From positions 97,937,001 to 98,001,000 of the forward strand of contig CM074861.1 of assembly GCA_037501455.1 (NCBI GenBank): a stretch of 64,000 nt of DNA, read 5' to 3'. The notes below the pieces were generated by a model that was not told the DNA's origin, made no database searches, and saw nothing but the letters and a program-made list of their open reading frames with translations. The DNA comes from Lantana camara. Lineage: Eukaryota > Streptophyta > Magnoliopsida > Lamiales > Verbenaceae. This document shows, piece by piece, positions 9,211 to 22,521 of the stretch; position 1 is the first letter of the stretch; every line of letters begins with the position of its first letter. The translations under genes were made by a program, and so were the position numbers.

Positions 9211-12200
9211 GGCAGGAAACACAAAAGGGGTATATAATAAATTAATTTTTGATTAATAGGCTTATAAAACTAGGCACACAAAACTTGTTGGAGAAGAGCA
9301 AGCATGCATGTTATTTGTCACAATTGAAATGTACTAAAAGAGAAGTCATGCATGGACCACCTAGCTATTACCCTTACCAACCCTTATACTTGGGCCCAAA
9401 TTACATACCAAGCCCATTTAAACCTAGCTAGCTTTTAAGATTTTTTTTTTTTTTACCTTTGAAAAGCACACCTATTATCCAAACCGATTAATTTTATTCA
9501 AAAAAAAAAAAAAAAAATGAATTTAACATTATCTAAAAACTAAAAAGAATAAATGAAAGGTGGCATACTTCAGTTTCTATATTGATTTACAAACTTTAAA
9601 GTATTATATCATTTATGATCAATTATCAAAATATAAATGAATGACTATTTTGCAAACTAATACCCAACCTACCGAATGAAAAAGAAATCTGTCGAAATCC
9701 GATAATAAAAACCCGACACCACAAAAGTTAGTTTCTTTTTGTTATCTAACTTAATTTCTTTTAGAATTAAATTATGTGACATAATAATTAAACCAATTAT
9801 TTGAAAGCCCAAAATGGGGTGGTGGTTTAATTTAATTTGTTGTTCACCCCATTTACACACCGACTAATCTCTTAAATGATGCCATTTAAGAGCATATTTA
9901 TTGCTATCAAAAGCACATTATAAGTGGTCCGAATGGAACTCGACTTTAATCGAAAGGCGACCTATCTTATAGCATCTTCATTCTAATTAAGTAATTATAA
10001 ACTTTTGGCTTAAAGAAAAGAGAACACAATAGAATCATTCAAAGATATGTGAAATTTTGATTTAGATGTATGCTTGGATTTCATTTATTCTAATAGAAAA
10101 TTACATTTTTTTTAAATAACCATTCAAGGCAATAGTTGATAATTATCGGAACTCCCAACTCATATATAACCAATCGAAAAGTACATACAACTAGACGTAA
10201 AGATGAAAAATGGCATGAAAACAAAAGTACCCAACAAAAGAGAAAGTCGCGTTCATCCTAACATCCCTATTATAATTCTACCTCCAATGATCTTTTATTG
10301 ACCTCATATCGAGGCACCCAATCATTCGGGCTTCTAAGAAACTATTACGAGGGAAGCTCATATCACAACAAATTATCCGATCGTCGATTGTATTATGGGG
10401 ATTGATCGACCTCTCCATATTTAAATAAAGTGCACAATTCGCACCTTAAAGAAGCTCCATGTTTTCGGTCGGCACCAAACAGGATGTATAACAGAAAATT
10501 ATATTTGAGTATCCTAAAATTTACCCTAATTATTAGTTTGAATATAATCTTATCCTTTTGCCCTATATATTAATTGAATGAGACATTTCTAATCTAAACT
10601 AAGTTCAAATAAACTTGATTAATTATAAATACAAGTGTAATTAATTTCTTTCTCTAAAAACTATAACAATTGTACAACAAATTTGAGACATTCATCCTCC
10701 CATTACCCGGATTTAAACAATGAGACGAGAAGAGCGTGGATTGTATTCTCATTTCGAGAGTGGTACGTTTTGGTTCAATGTACAAATTAATTATTTCTTT
10801 ACTTTGAAAAGTAACATTTTTGGCTTCATTACGACTACAAAACGGTTCATTAATGGGATGGTGAATATATAATTTGGTGTATATTTCAAATTTAAGATCA
10901 GATTGTCATAATTTTTTCCTCATAACTATGTTACTTTTCTACCCACTTTTTTTTGGTACTTTCAAATAAATTAAATTAACTCTCTCTTAGTGTTGGGCAA
11001 GGATTGAGTTGAAAACTAATATTTAATAATTTTATGAAATGATGGGACAATACTTATCTGTTTGGATCAATTCACAATACCTCCCCACTCTCTTCCACTT
11101 TTGATCATATTTCCTACTTATGCATTTTTAATTTCATACCCTATCTTAATTAATTAATTAATTCAAAAGAATGTGGCACTTTGATATTTTGTGGACTTTG
11201 GCATATATATAATCTTAATTAATTAATTTTTAGAAACAGAGCGAGACCAATTCTTGCAATGGAGGGAGGATATCGCAATGATTCAACAAAATATAAATGC
11301 ATATGTATTTGATGAAGGGCATTTAATATATAGTTTTAATTCACTAGTAATAAAAGTCAAGAAGTTTACCAGTATTTTGGGCACGATACAAGATCAATCT
11401 GGCACATTCCTTTATATTAAATTTTAGTGGTCCTATCTACTACTTGGGATTGTAATCATTTCACCATCCAAATTGGCCAAAGTCTTTAAAATTGCACTAA
11501 ATGAGCTAGTGATCATATAGAATTTTGGTACCAAAGTTTCACCATCATCGTTTAATTATGCATTACTATTATTGTTTCAAGTCCATTTCCATACATTCCC
11601 CAAATTCCTCTACACACCATCACAAGAGGAGGCTAAAAATGTAAATTTCAACGAGATATAGGCCCTATATGAAATAAAAACAGAAACCCTTCTTAACTTT
11701 TTTTGAAAAGATCGACACAGTCAGTCACCGTACGTTCTAAAACGGACTCATCGTTTCAAGTTTCAGTCAATCAAATGTTGAGTATAAAAGGTGTTTATAA
11801 GTACATTAATAACACGACAACCTCCTATATTCAAGAATCGACCTAACCAACTAAGAGTCATAAATACCTAATATATGAAGGAAAAAAAATTAATAAGAGC
11901 AAAAACCCGTCAATGTACAAACCGTATAAACCTAATCAAGTCCGAGTCTCACCACAAAACCTAGCTACCAACCCCAATCCTTCCTCCTTTCTCCAACTTC
12001 TTTGGTTAGCACATTCTAATGGAGATCATAATAGGACACTACTATTTCTTCCTCCTCCTCCCAATCCTCAATTCTTGGAGCTTCCACCTTTCACTAATAC
12101 CCCCCAAAATTCTCCATTAATCCATACTTCTTTTTTCTTTTTTCTTTTCCCAATTAGACAACCTCAACCCTATATATATAATTATCAAAATTATATAAAA

Positions 12201-12257
12201 AAAAAAACAAAAAACAAAGGGACACATGCTACCATATTATAAAAATAAAAATAAAAA
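9211..12257. other. Intergenic, no gene seen
   Basis: AT-rich sequence with homopolymer A and T runs near 9440-9520. No domain, RNA gene or clean element end was recognised. This is the 3' flank of the YUCCA gene, which is transcribed toward it. Confidence 0.4.
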
Positions 12258-15240
12258 TCAGAAATTAACTGTATGTTTTTGCATTGAATTTGGCCAAGAA
12301 ATAAGTGACTTCCAACAGCTCTCAATATCAGCTGCTATGTTCTTGGCATCCATGGACGCCCCAAGAAGGCCGCGTTTGGTGAACCCCACTGCATACAGAC
12401 CACTCTGCCCTTTCCACCCATGAGGAAATGCCCTTTTTGGGAGCCCATCTTTCTGTGAGAACATCTCACTTTCCTGTGATCACCCAAACACGCCCTTAAC
12501 TTTCTTGTTTTTCTCTTTTACTCATGAAAAAGAGACCATAAAAGTGGGAATTAAGTAAGAACTATACCTTTAGCCAACCTGGTACATTGCTTTTGTAACC
12601 AGTTGCAAGAATTATTGCGTCAAAATTTTCTCTTCTCCCGTTCACAAATTCAACTGATGTATGCCTTAATCTCTCGATACCCGGATATATCTATAAACAA
12701 AGAAAAGAAATATAAATTATTTCAACAATTAACCAGCAAAAAGACATCAACTAATGGTAAATATTTCATTAATTATCTTTCTATAGTATATTAAACACAC
12801 TTTTCTTTGTCATGAACCGAGATCCCGACTTAACTGAACCCGATCAGTTATATAGACCGAATCAGATTCGAGTTATAACCAAGAATGAATAGTGCCATTA
12901 GTGGAGGCTAATCAAAACCTCAACCCTAAAAAAAGAAACCCTTTTATTCCTGCGACTGTTTGGACAAAACTGTCGATATTTTGGCACACTGGAAACATTG
13001 CTATTTAGCAAAGCAAATCAATGATTAATGATTAAAAAGGCACAACAAATCTTGGGTGAGATATATATATGTATATAATGGCATACAACAAATACACTTT
13101 CTAATGTTTGAAGTGATCTCACACACACACACGCACCCACATGTGTGTGTGTGTCAAATCTATATTTTTCCAGACACAAAGCAGCGAGGATATGTACCTT
13201 GATGTCTCCACTTTTGATCTTGTCAAGGGTTCCAACATCCAGAACCGGAGTTTTTCCGGACCGGTTCTTCAGCTCGAGCGGCCCTACTTGAGGCCGGTCC
13301 AGGCCGAACCGGGCCGTGTCACCGAGCAAAAGCCGTGAAACTATCAATAAAAACCGGTCGACAACTCGCATGGGAAACCACTTCAGTAACCACATGGACA
13401 GCCCGAAAGTCGACCTTCCCAGCATCTCTCGTGGTAGAATATGTACCTATAAAGTTTTACCCAATAAACATAATTGAGAAAAAAAGAATGAAAAATAAAG
13501 GGTTCATTAAAAATAGACAGACGAGAGTCAAAGTGTCAATCATAAAAGAAAGATAAAAAAAATATATATAGGGTTTGCGGAAAATAGGCAGACGAGCTCA
13601 AATTCGACTCGGTCGTACACAACCGATCATATAGGCAAGAAAATACCGCCTAATAGTATGGCGGCCTAAAGAATTAATTAAAAACTTTAAATGGATCATA
13701 AAGTTTGATTGCGGGAATATAAAATGTGTAAAATCTTGAATTAGATTTTACTAAAATAAAATAAAATAGATTATAATAATTAGTAGGTTTCCATGTGAAA
13801 CAAAACCATGCGCATGCTTGAGTATCCCAAGAAAGTGAAAACATTAAGGCTGAGCTTTTTTGAGGGTGAATAGAGGGGGGAAATATTTTAACTATATGCT
13901 TAAAATTAACTATATTATTGTTCTTATTATTTTAATTACTATATTAGAAGCTTTGGAAACTTGTGTGTAACAGCCCAAAAATAGTTGGGGAAAAGAAAGG
14001 CCATACTTGTTGCTTCTTTTGAAAATCTCATAAAATATGAGCTTGGCTTTCTTTTTTAGGGTTTCAGTGCCTTTTTCTCAGAAAAAATTGAATTAAAAAA
14101 TGCAGAGACAATAGAGAAGACATGTATATTGCTTCACTATGAAGTTATATCAAGAAAAGATAGCCGCATGCACATATTAACTTACATATACGTTCATATA
14201 TATATATAAGGGACTGAGTCAAAATTTTCGACTGGAAACAAGATTCGAAATTTTGTAAAATGGGTTCATTTAGTCTAAAATGAACAAGTTAAACAAAATT
14301 TATACGAAAAATTATCGAACTAACCAAAAAACAATCTGAAAAGAATCTGTGTATATATCTTAATTTTCTTTTTAAAAAAAGAAATGGAATCTTGCATCTT
14401 GCAAAATCCCAGAAACAGAAAACCCTTTTACCCCTTTTGCCATATCAAAATCTGAAGAAAAAGATTCAAAGAATTTAGGGAAAAAACACATGAACACACA
14501 CTGAAAGGTGTGAGAAAGATCCTTACCGTATCCCTAACAACGAGCGAAGGCGAAGCATTATGATTGCATAGATCCAAACAAACCTCCATGCCCGAATTCC
14601 CACACCCAACCACCAAGACTTTCTTCCCTTTATACAAACTCCCACTCTTATACCCACTCGTGTGCACCACATCTCCGCCGAACTCCACCATCCCTTCTAT
14701 CTCCGGCACCACCGCCTCCGCATTCTCCCCCGTCGCCGCTATCAGCCACCGGCACACGTACTCCACCTCCTCCTCCTGTCCCGCCCCCTCCGCCGCAGTG
14801 CTCACCCTCCAAAACCCGAGATTCCTATCGAACTCCGCCCGCACCACCCGCCGGTTGAACACCGGCCTGATGTCGAACCGGGCCGCGTACGATTCCAAGT
14901 ACTCTATGAACTGCTGCTTCGTCGGGTACGTGGGGAAATCCGGCGGGAACGCCATTAGAGGGAGCTCGCAGAACTGTTTGGGGAGATGGAGTCTGAGCCT
15001 GTCGTAGGTTTTCAGCTGCCATAGCGAGGCTATGCAGCTCGATCTCTCGATGATTAGAGATGGGACGTTCTTTTCTTTGAGGCAGGCGGCGGCGGCCAGC
15101 CCCGAAGGGCCGGCGCCGACGATTACCGGTCCCGGAACCCAAACGCAGCGCTTTGACGATGAGAGGCTGAAATTGAGGTTCTTGTTGATGAAGGGATCGT
15201 TGGCTGTCTTGCCCAGCATTTCTCTGAGGTAATCATCCAT
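12258..15240 (-). CDS. YUC2: YUC2-type flavin monooxygenase (auxin biosynthesis)
   Basis: Four exons: 15240-14527, 13446-13198, 12690-12568, 12473-12258 (433 aa), all joined in phase 0 with GT-AG borders. YUCCA enzymes convert indole-3-pyruvate to indole-3-acetic acid using FAD, NADPH and O2. Visible motifs: FAD-binding GAGPSG near residue 42; the YUCCA block '[10 protein letters not shown]' with '[11 protein letters not shown]'; ATGENAE near 170; NADPH-binding GCGNSG near 215; '[13 protein letters not shown]'; and [11 protein letters not shown] near the end of exon 3. The C-terminus '[20 protein letters not shown]' is standard. Overall it reads closest to Arabidopsis YUC2, with YUC6 next; that is from memory, so treat the symbol as a best guess. 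Length and intron positions fit the family. No frameshift or stop is visible. The start is the first Met, ahead of a short variable N-terminus. The upstream DNA holds long AT and GT microsatellites. Confidence 0.93.
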
Positions 15241-15704
15241 GACGGTAAATTAATCTCGATCAAGAATCAGTAAAAATAGACGAAATGAAAAACAGAGCGC
15301 GTTGGGGTTTCTCTGTTCAACTCAAACTCAAACTATGCTGCTGGAAAGACTTGGAAACTGCAAGAGAGAAGAGCAGTGAAAGTGGAGGGACATGTGGTGA
15401 AAATTGAGAAGTTAGCAAAACTGGATAAATTATTATCGGGATGATCAGCTTTTATGGGGAGAGAGAGAGAGAAGTTTGTGAAATTCTTATCCAGTTTGAG
15501 AAGTGAGGATGATCAAGAAAATGAAAATTTGTGAGTTTGGAAGTGAGATTGAATGGAGATGATGAGAGAGAATGGAGCCAGAGCCAGAGCCAGGCTGATC
15601 AATCAGCATTCATTGATTCAACTTCATTGGAAGAACGAATTAATACTACTGAGAGAGAAATAATAATAATAACAATAAGAATAATAATATATGTGGTGAT
15701 ATAT

Positions 15705-15759
<55 letters not shown>

Positions 15760-16139
15760 AGGGTGATTAGAATTGAGAGTCTGCTGCAATGAGCTATTAA
15801 TTCCAGAGGTAAACACAAAACAGAGCGTAATGGCAGTGGGGTATATATATATATATATATAGTGTCCGCGCGCGCTTTGATACGGGGTGGGGGTGGCATC
15901 AGTAACGGTGATTTAACTAACATCAAATAATTTATGTCTCTACTTCTTTTTTAATTTTAATTAAACGTGCCATGAGATCACATCAATACTCTCAGTGTGG
16001 GTAATTAACTTTGGTGGCCCGGAACTTAACTATTAATTTGATTGTTATATTTGTCTTCGAATCTGACTTATTCTCGAATGAAATTAAGGTTAAGATTGAC
16101 AATAATTTGAGGTTATTCATACCTCACTATTTTTGTGGG
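15241..16139. promoter_or_regulatory. YUCCA upstream region with microsatellites
   Basis: This is the 5' flank of the minus-strand YUCCA gene. It contains a GA tract near 15461-15472, an (AT)n tract at about 15707-15740 followed directly by (GT)n to 15758, and a second (AT)n at about 15842-15861. No TATA position could be fixed because of the AT repeats. Confidence 0.5.
15707..15758. repeat. Compound (AT)n(GT)n microsatellite
   Basis: About 17 AT units run into nine GT units. It lies roughly 470-520 bp upstream of the YUCCA start codon. Confidence 0.95.
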
Positions 16140-16978
16140 TGATGGAGTTCAATTATAACAAGCTCACGTCATGACACGTGAACTCTCGAGAGAACTCGTC
16201 ACAAGGGTCTCAGGGCCACTTAAATGTCCCTCGTGAACTCCACTAAATTAATGGATCATAACACTTGGAAGATCACGAGTCCCCCCTCGATAAACGAGCG
16301 CGGTATTCAAACCTCCCACCGACCCAGGGTCCTCTCAAGGCCAAGGTGGTCGGAGGGAACCCGGATCAAACCCAAAAGTCTCCCTCGAAATAACACGAAG
16401 CTGGGATCCCTCAGAGGGCTTCTCAAACCTTGCACAGGATCCCCTGCATTGGGATTGAGCACGTTAATCCCTCGATAACAATCCAATAGTGCTATCTGAT
16501 ACATAAATATGATTGTGCACCCGCTACAGGTACTTTTACGACTATCTTTCTAGCAGGCCTATTGTCATTTTCCCTTAGATACCCCTCACTGGGCCACGTC
16601 TGTAGGGCAACCGCCCATGTGTACCTGAGTAACACGGAATTATAAAAGGGTCCTTACCCTCAATTATAAATATTCCAATAGTTATCTTCGTCAGTAAGCA
16701 AGCTTTTACATTACAAGCACTTTTACTACAATTTTTGCTAGCTCACCTGAAACTCCCCATCTGTTTCACTGACTTGAGCGTCGAAGAATCAAAATTGGGC
16801 ACCTCCAATATTCCCCAAATTGGCTTTCTAACGTTTACTTTGTGATTGCATAGCAGGTAGAATCCACGTCCTGTCAAATCATCACCTCCACTCTCACCGA
16901 AGTCCTATTCCATTGGTTTCCTTTCCTGATACAAATTCTAAGTGGTGTTGTGTTGACACATCAAATCCCTCCTTATCA
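16140..16978 (+). mobile_element. Probable solo LTR (family B, copy 1)
   Basis: 839 bp starting TGATGGAG and ending TTATCA, with a TATA box (attataaaagg) near 16640. The flanks are gtggg and ctggg, a 5-bp duplication with one mismatch. The 3' part shares 'agaatccacg' and 'acaaattctaa' in the same order as the clean solo LTR at 18165-19014, and the lengths agree (839 vs 850). Ends are less certain than in that copy. Confidence 0.55.
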
Positions 16979-17755
16979 CTGGGTATTTTTGTATGTTCTC
17001 TTTTCTTGATGTTTGGCTTGGTAGTTTGTATTGCTTGGCTTTTGTTGCAATAAATGACGATGGCCGTTAAACTCCCCACAATCTTTCTAACCAGTTTTAT
17101 TATTAAAAAAAAAAAAAAAAACTTGAACACAATGATTTAAATACTGTTTATATCCAATTTAGTTGATGCAAAAATTCTAATCTAGACCTAAAATAATCGA
17201 ATCTAATTAATTATATGGACTAACGTGTAGAACTTACCATTTGATTTTAAATTTTTTTTAAAAAATTTACATTAGTTGCACTCGTAAATATTATTCCTGA
17301 TTATATTAAAGGAAAATTGCAAATTTGGGATAGTAATATACCCCATTTTGCATTTTTGGACTTTAATTTGGTATTTTTGATTTCAGGGATAGTAACTCTA
17401 AAAATTTTACAATTTCAGTCAAATCTCAACCGGAAACCTAATTTTGCACCGGAAAACCCCGCGTGATCGCCTGAAACCGGTTGAAGTCATACATGACAAA
17501 ACAAGCCTATCAGGAAAATTGCCAATTTGGGATAGTAACATATCCCAATTTGCATTTTTGGACTTTAATTTGACATTTCCGATTTTAGGGACAATAACTC
17601 TAAAAATTTTGCAATTTCAGCGAAATATCAATCGGAAACCTAATTCTACACAGGAAAACCTCATGTGATCTGATCGCCTAAAACTGGTCGAAGTCATGCG
17701 TGAAAAGATAGCCTGGGCCACATAAGCAAAAGAAAGTCATGTCAATTAAAACATA

Positions 17756-19645
17756 GAGAAAATTGCATTTTTGGTCCCATAGGATATAGGTCAATTTTTT
17801 TTTGGTCCCGTAATTTTTAAATCATCCCGCACTTTTAGTTTTTCGACAAATATAGTCCCAAAGTGAAAATTTTTCAATATTAGTCCCAAAAAATTTAGAA
17901 ATATATATTTATAATATTTTTCCTTAATTAAAAAATACATATCAAATATATATTAGGAAAATTTTAAAAGAATATCAACCACATGATATGCATTTTATTT
18001 TTATAATAAATAATAAATTATTACATTTTAAAGTATAAGTATTACTTTAAAATTATAAAATAAAAAAATAAAAACATATACATAGTAACATAATTAATAA
18101 AATAATCTTCAATATTGTATTTAGTTAAAAATATATAACATAAAAAATTGAAAATAATTAATATTGATGAGGCCTAAAATCATTCTCGAATCAGAGCCGT
18201 CCACGTGTCAGCACACCGCTGACTAAAGCCCAGACGCTCGCCTTGAAGGGCTCGTGGGCCTTCCCAGCCCACTCATCTGCAAGCTAAAATAGACCGTCAA
18301 GCCTCGGACGACTATTTAGGTAAAAGGCCAGAGCCGACGAGTTTGACGCTCGCATCTCGGCCCTCAGGGTTACCCTTCTCAGGGAAGCACCTACATGGGG
18401 GTCCCATGTTGACGCTCGGGATCTTGTCGCTCAAGGGTCATCTATCGTGGGGAGCCCATCCGTGGATTTTTCGAGCGTCATCAACGCTCGGGAATGACCC
18501 TACGTCTCACATGATGGATCCTAACCTTCACAAGAAGACATTAGTCCCTCATCCCACTCGACCCTCGTCAACAACCTCTGACACAAAGGTACTGTGCACC
18601 GTGCACCTGACACGCCGTCTCCTTTTCTGGAATATTATTCTCACCCCACCAAAGGCTGCCGCGTGTTAGGGCAACACAGGTTTGGGACCACATGGTCAAT
18701 TTACCCATTTACCCCCATCCCTAACATATAAATAGGGGAGAACCCATACATTCTCCCCCAAGTCATCTTCTTCACAGAATACCACGTAACTGAACTGGGC
18801 ATCATTTTTCCTCTGCATCTTCTCCAAAGCTTCCTGTATCTCACCCTTTTCTGCACTTTTGCTGCACGATTTCTTGGTGTTATCCTAGCTGGAAGAATCC
18901 ACGCTCATTGGAAACCCAGTTCCTGAGGCTCTTGCGCCTGTGATGGTCTTCCATCCTACATACAAATTCTAAAGTGTTTGGTGTTTAAATCCTCCACAAG
19001 TTTCTGCACCATCAAATATATATCTACTAATTGAAAATAAAATATTGATGTTATTTTTGAATTCTCATTAAATATATATGGCTACTAATTACTTTTTAAT
19101 TTTTTAATTAATATTATATTATTGAATAAAATATATATATAAATTTTCTGCTATTTTCAATTTTAACTACACCCAGCGTTAATTATTTTAAATAAATACA
19201 ATGTTATATATATAAGAAATATGTAAGTATTATAAATATTAATGTTTTTTAATTTTTTAATTTTACATATTTTTAACTAAATGCAATATTGAATATTATT
19301 TTATTAATTATGTTATTATGTATATATTTTTATTTTCTTATTTTATAATTTTAAAGTAATACTTATACTTTAAAATGTAATAATTTATTATTTATTATAA
19401 AAATAAAATGCATATCGTGTGGTTGATATTCTTTTAAAATTTTCCTAATATATATTTGATATGTATTTTTTAATTAAGGAAAAATATTATAAATATATAT
19501 TTCTAAATTTTTTGGGACTAATATTGAAAAATTTTCACTTTGGGACTATATTTGTTGAAAAGCTAAAAGTGCGGGATGATTTAAAAACTACGGGACCAAA
19601 AAACAATTGACCTATGTCCTATGGGACCAAAAATGCAATTTTCTC
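17756..19645. mobile_element. Inner Mutator-like foldback element
   Basis: The ends gagaaaattgcatttttggt and its inverse are flanked by the perfect 9-bp duplication taaaacata (17747-17755 and 19646-19654). The arms (17756-18160 and about 19235-19645) are long and close to identical, with phrases such as 'gtcccaaagtgaaaatttt'. The middle is occupied by a solo LTR. No coding capacity. It inserted into the outer element, so it is younger. Confidence 0.88.
18165..19014 (+). mobile_element. Solo LTR (family B, copy 2)
   Basis: 850 bp starting TGATGAGGCC and ending CACCATCA, so the termini form the inverted pair TGATG/CATCA. The flanks are the perfect 5-bp duplication aatat (18160-18164 and 19015-19019). 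A TATA box (atataaatagggg) is near 18726, followed by a pyrimidine-rich leader. The body is much GC-richer than the surrounding foldback and contains repeated 'gacgctcg' words. No internal region remains. Confidence 0.93.
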
Positions 19646-20634
19646 TAAAACATAATTTCACATCTGGCATAAGGACTTTAAATTAAAAACGTAAAACTGA
19701 CAAAAAGAAAAAATGGTCATGTTCTTTCCTCTATTTATTTAAAAATTGTCTCTGCCATTTTATGAGTCTCTTCCTTTTTGTGTATGACATCGCCACTCCC
19801 CTTGGCAGCATACACCAATTCGGAACTTAATTTGAAAGTCATATTTCGACTCGGACATGTTTGAGATGCCGCTAATAACCAACGAATGACAAGTGTTTTT
19901 CCTTGTGTCGATCCTATTTCAATGGGAACTTGATGAGTCGATCCACTTACAAGTCTTGCTTTTACTGCTATATTGGGAGTTACTCCACGTGTTGCTTGAT
20001 GTAAAACAGATAGTGGATTTATTTATGTCTTTTGTTGAATTTTTTTCATGGCTTGATAGAGAATTTGATAAGCCAATAATTTTTTCCTGTGTTAAATTTA
20101 AATAAATAGGGGAAGAACAAGACCCTTTTTTCTTTTTGTCAGTTTTTCATTTTTAATTTAAAGTCCTTATGTCACATGTGAAATTATGTTTTAATTGACA
20201 TGGCTTTCTTTTGCTTATGTGGCCCAGGCTATTTTGCCACGCGTGACTCCAACCGATTTCAGACGATCACGTGCGGTTTTCTGGTGCAAAATTAGGCTTC
20301 TGATTGAGATTTGGCTGAAATTGTGAAACTTTTGAAGTTACTGTCCCTAAAAACGAAAATGTCAAATTAAAGTCCAAAAATGCAAATTCGGATTTGTTAC
20401 TGTCCCAAATTTGCAATTTTCCTGATAGGCTTGTTTTGTCACGTATGACTTCAACCGGTTTCAGGCGATCACGCGGGGTTTTCCTGTGCAAAATTAGGTT
20501 TTCGGTTGAGATTTGGTTGAAATTGCAAAATTTTTAGAGTTACTATCCCTAAAATCAAAAATTCTAAATTAAAGTCCAAAAATGCAAATTGGAGCATGTT
20601 ACTATCCCAAATTTGCAATTTTCCCTTATATTAA

Positions 20635-22506
20635 TTTGGTCAAGTCTAGTTCGAGCTCAAATAACTTCTGTTGAAGAAGCTCAATAATATTACACTTAAT
20701 CCCTTTTCGACGGAACTTTTGAAGAATATTTCGTTGGAGTTTTTGAATAAAATTTTAGCGTGATTTTCAAGGGTAAATCTATATAGATTGAATGTCAAAT
20801 GTGTTGACATTATACATCAAATCGAAACTCTCAATGCAAGGAATACAATGGTGGTTTCGATATCAAAATTTGACAATCAACAAAGGGAAAATACGGATCA
20901 AAGAATTGAGTCAAATGGGATATGAGTTTTGTTCAATTTAGAGAGAGCAATTTGATGATAGTGGCCTTGACCCTTGGATTATTATAAAAGAGAAGAAATC
21001 GACGAACAAAATTAATTTTAAATAGAATATTCAGCCAAAATAATGTAAAATAGGTCAAAATATAGGAGGTAAAGCACGTTAATCCATAAAATATACAGTG
21101 CTGTTCAGAATTAGCCCTTAATTAATAAAGTATTATTTCGGTGGCACTAAAATTTATATTGACTACGTACGTACCTCCTTCCCGTCCCTAAAGATTTTCC
21201 TTTATTCATTTGAATAGCTTAATTTCAGATTATTATTGAAATTGCATCAAAAGTATGGCAATTAACGTCACTATATTCGTCAGGGTCGAAACTTAGGAGA
21301 AGTAATTGGATATCTGACTAAATATGAATGAATGAATTAATTACATCATTAAGTGGGAATTAGTGTACTACAAGTGCAACTGTACTTGACAAATATATTA
21401 ATTAATTAAGATAGCAAGTCAAAAAGGAGTACTTTCTCCCATTCAAACAAGTCTATATGATTGGCTAATTCCGGGTTGGCAATGCATTTGGGTTTGGACT
21501 CTTCTGTACTGGGCCGGGCAAAGCAGGTATATGCATTCTTCTCATTATCTTTTATCTTCCACTCAAATGTTTTCATTTTATTTTATTAATTAACTTAAGC
21601 TTAACCTAAACTTCTGATCTCATATTAATTCAGTTTCCCAATTTATATATCATAAAGTTAAAAATGTCTTGACCTCGATAGGAATAGTCCACATATGGAA
21701 TACAAATCATAAATATCGATTAGACTGAACTCAAAATCAATAACGAAACCACGTATAAATTAGAGGGTATTGGTAATCGCTAACTTAATAGTCACCCCCA
21801 TATGTGTGATGGGGGAGGTGAGACCAGAAGATGCCCAGCCATTCATGACTTCTATAGGAGTGATGAAATCAGAAAATACTGGCTTCTATAAGAATGGTGA
21901 GATAAAAAAATGCTCGACTGTTTGTGATTCATACAAAACTAGTGAAATCAGAAGATACTTGACTGCTCGTGACATCTGCCACAATGGAGAAATGATCTTC
22001 TGTTTTAGAAGTCTCACTCCGTTGTGGCCTAAATGAAAGAAACGGATGAAGATGTAAAACCAAAGACATATAGTTGTATTCCCTAGGAGCACAAAGGCTT
22101 ATATAAGAGGCCTCTTTGTGATTACCAGGGGGCAAATATAATTTATAAAAACCACTTTGTCCTTGAACAACATTAATCGTCCAATACCAATTGTGTCAAG
22201 TTGTTGATACTATTCACTTTAATCAAGAAGTTTTGTGTATCCATTGTTGGATGACACATTATTCCACAAATTCGTACTACTTAGCTAGCTAGCTACTCAT
22301 GGGAAGAACACAAATAAAGAAAAGATATATTTTTCAATCATTGGATGATTTCATTGACAAGACAAATGCCCTTTAATTCGCATTAAGTAAAGTGCTTCAA
22401 TTGCACTTGTAATTGGATCTTAATTTAATTACTTTGGTCGTGTTGATTTTAAATTTAAGAGTGTTTAAATTATTTAATGTTATAAATTTTCATTTTTAAA
22501 ATTAAT
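20635..22506. other. Intergenic with degenerate tandem units
   Basis: Mostly AT-rich sequence with no gene. At about 21815-21985 there are three to four degenerate units of roughly 45-50 bp sharing 'gtga(a/g)atcagaagata' and 'ttcatgac/gattcatac'. They stay open in one plus-strand frame for about 88 codons, but there is no recognisable domain, so I do not call a gene. Confidence 0.4.
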
Positions 22507-22521
22507 TTTGTAGTTATCCTT

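Larger units (their letters stand above)
17310..20625. mobile_element. Outer Mutator-like foldback element
   Basis: The ends aggaaaattgcaaatttggg and its inverse near 20606-20625 are flanked by the perfect 9-bp duplication ttatattaa (17301-17309 and 20626-20634). Nine bp is the Mutator hallmark. Each arm is about 0.45-0.5 kb and contains two tandem units of roughly 200 bp (each with 'gatagtaac', 'ggactttaattt', 'gtgatcgcctgaaa'). The central ~0.4 kb (19740-20100) is unique; it could be captured host DNA, but I recognised no protein. A second Mutator-like element is inserted in the left arm. No transposase is present. Confidence 0.85.

Noticed and set aside
14564..15007. 147-codon plus-strand frame
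   Set aside because: It is the shadow of GC-rich YUCCA exon 1 on the opposite strand.
15624..15926. 100-codon minus-strand frame rich in Ile/Tyr and His/Thr
   Set aside because: It is a read-through of AT and GT microsatellites.
16224..16504. Overlapping plus and minus frames of 60-85 codons
   Set aside because: Both fall in the probable solo LTR at 16140-16978 and show no domain.
18343..18669. 108-codon plus-strand frame
   Set aside because: It lies wholly inside a solo LTR, which is non-coding; no gag or other domain.
21770..22036. 88-codon plus-strand frame
   Set aside because: It follows degenerate tandem units and has no recognisable domain or splice context.
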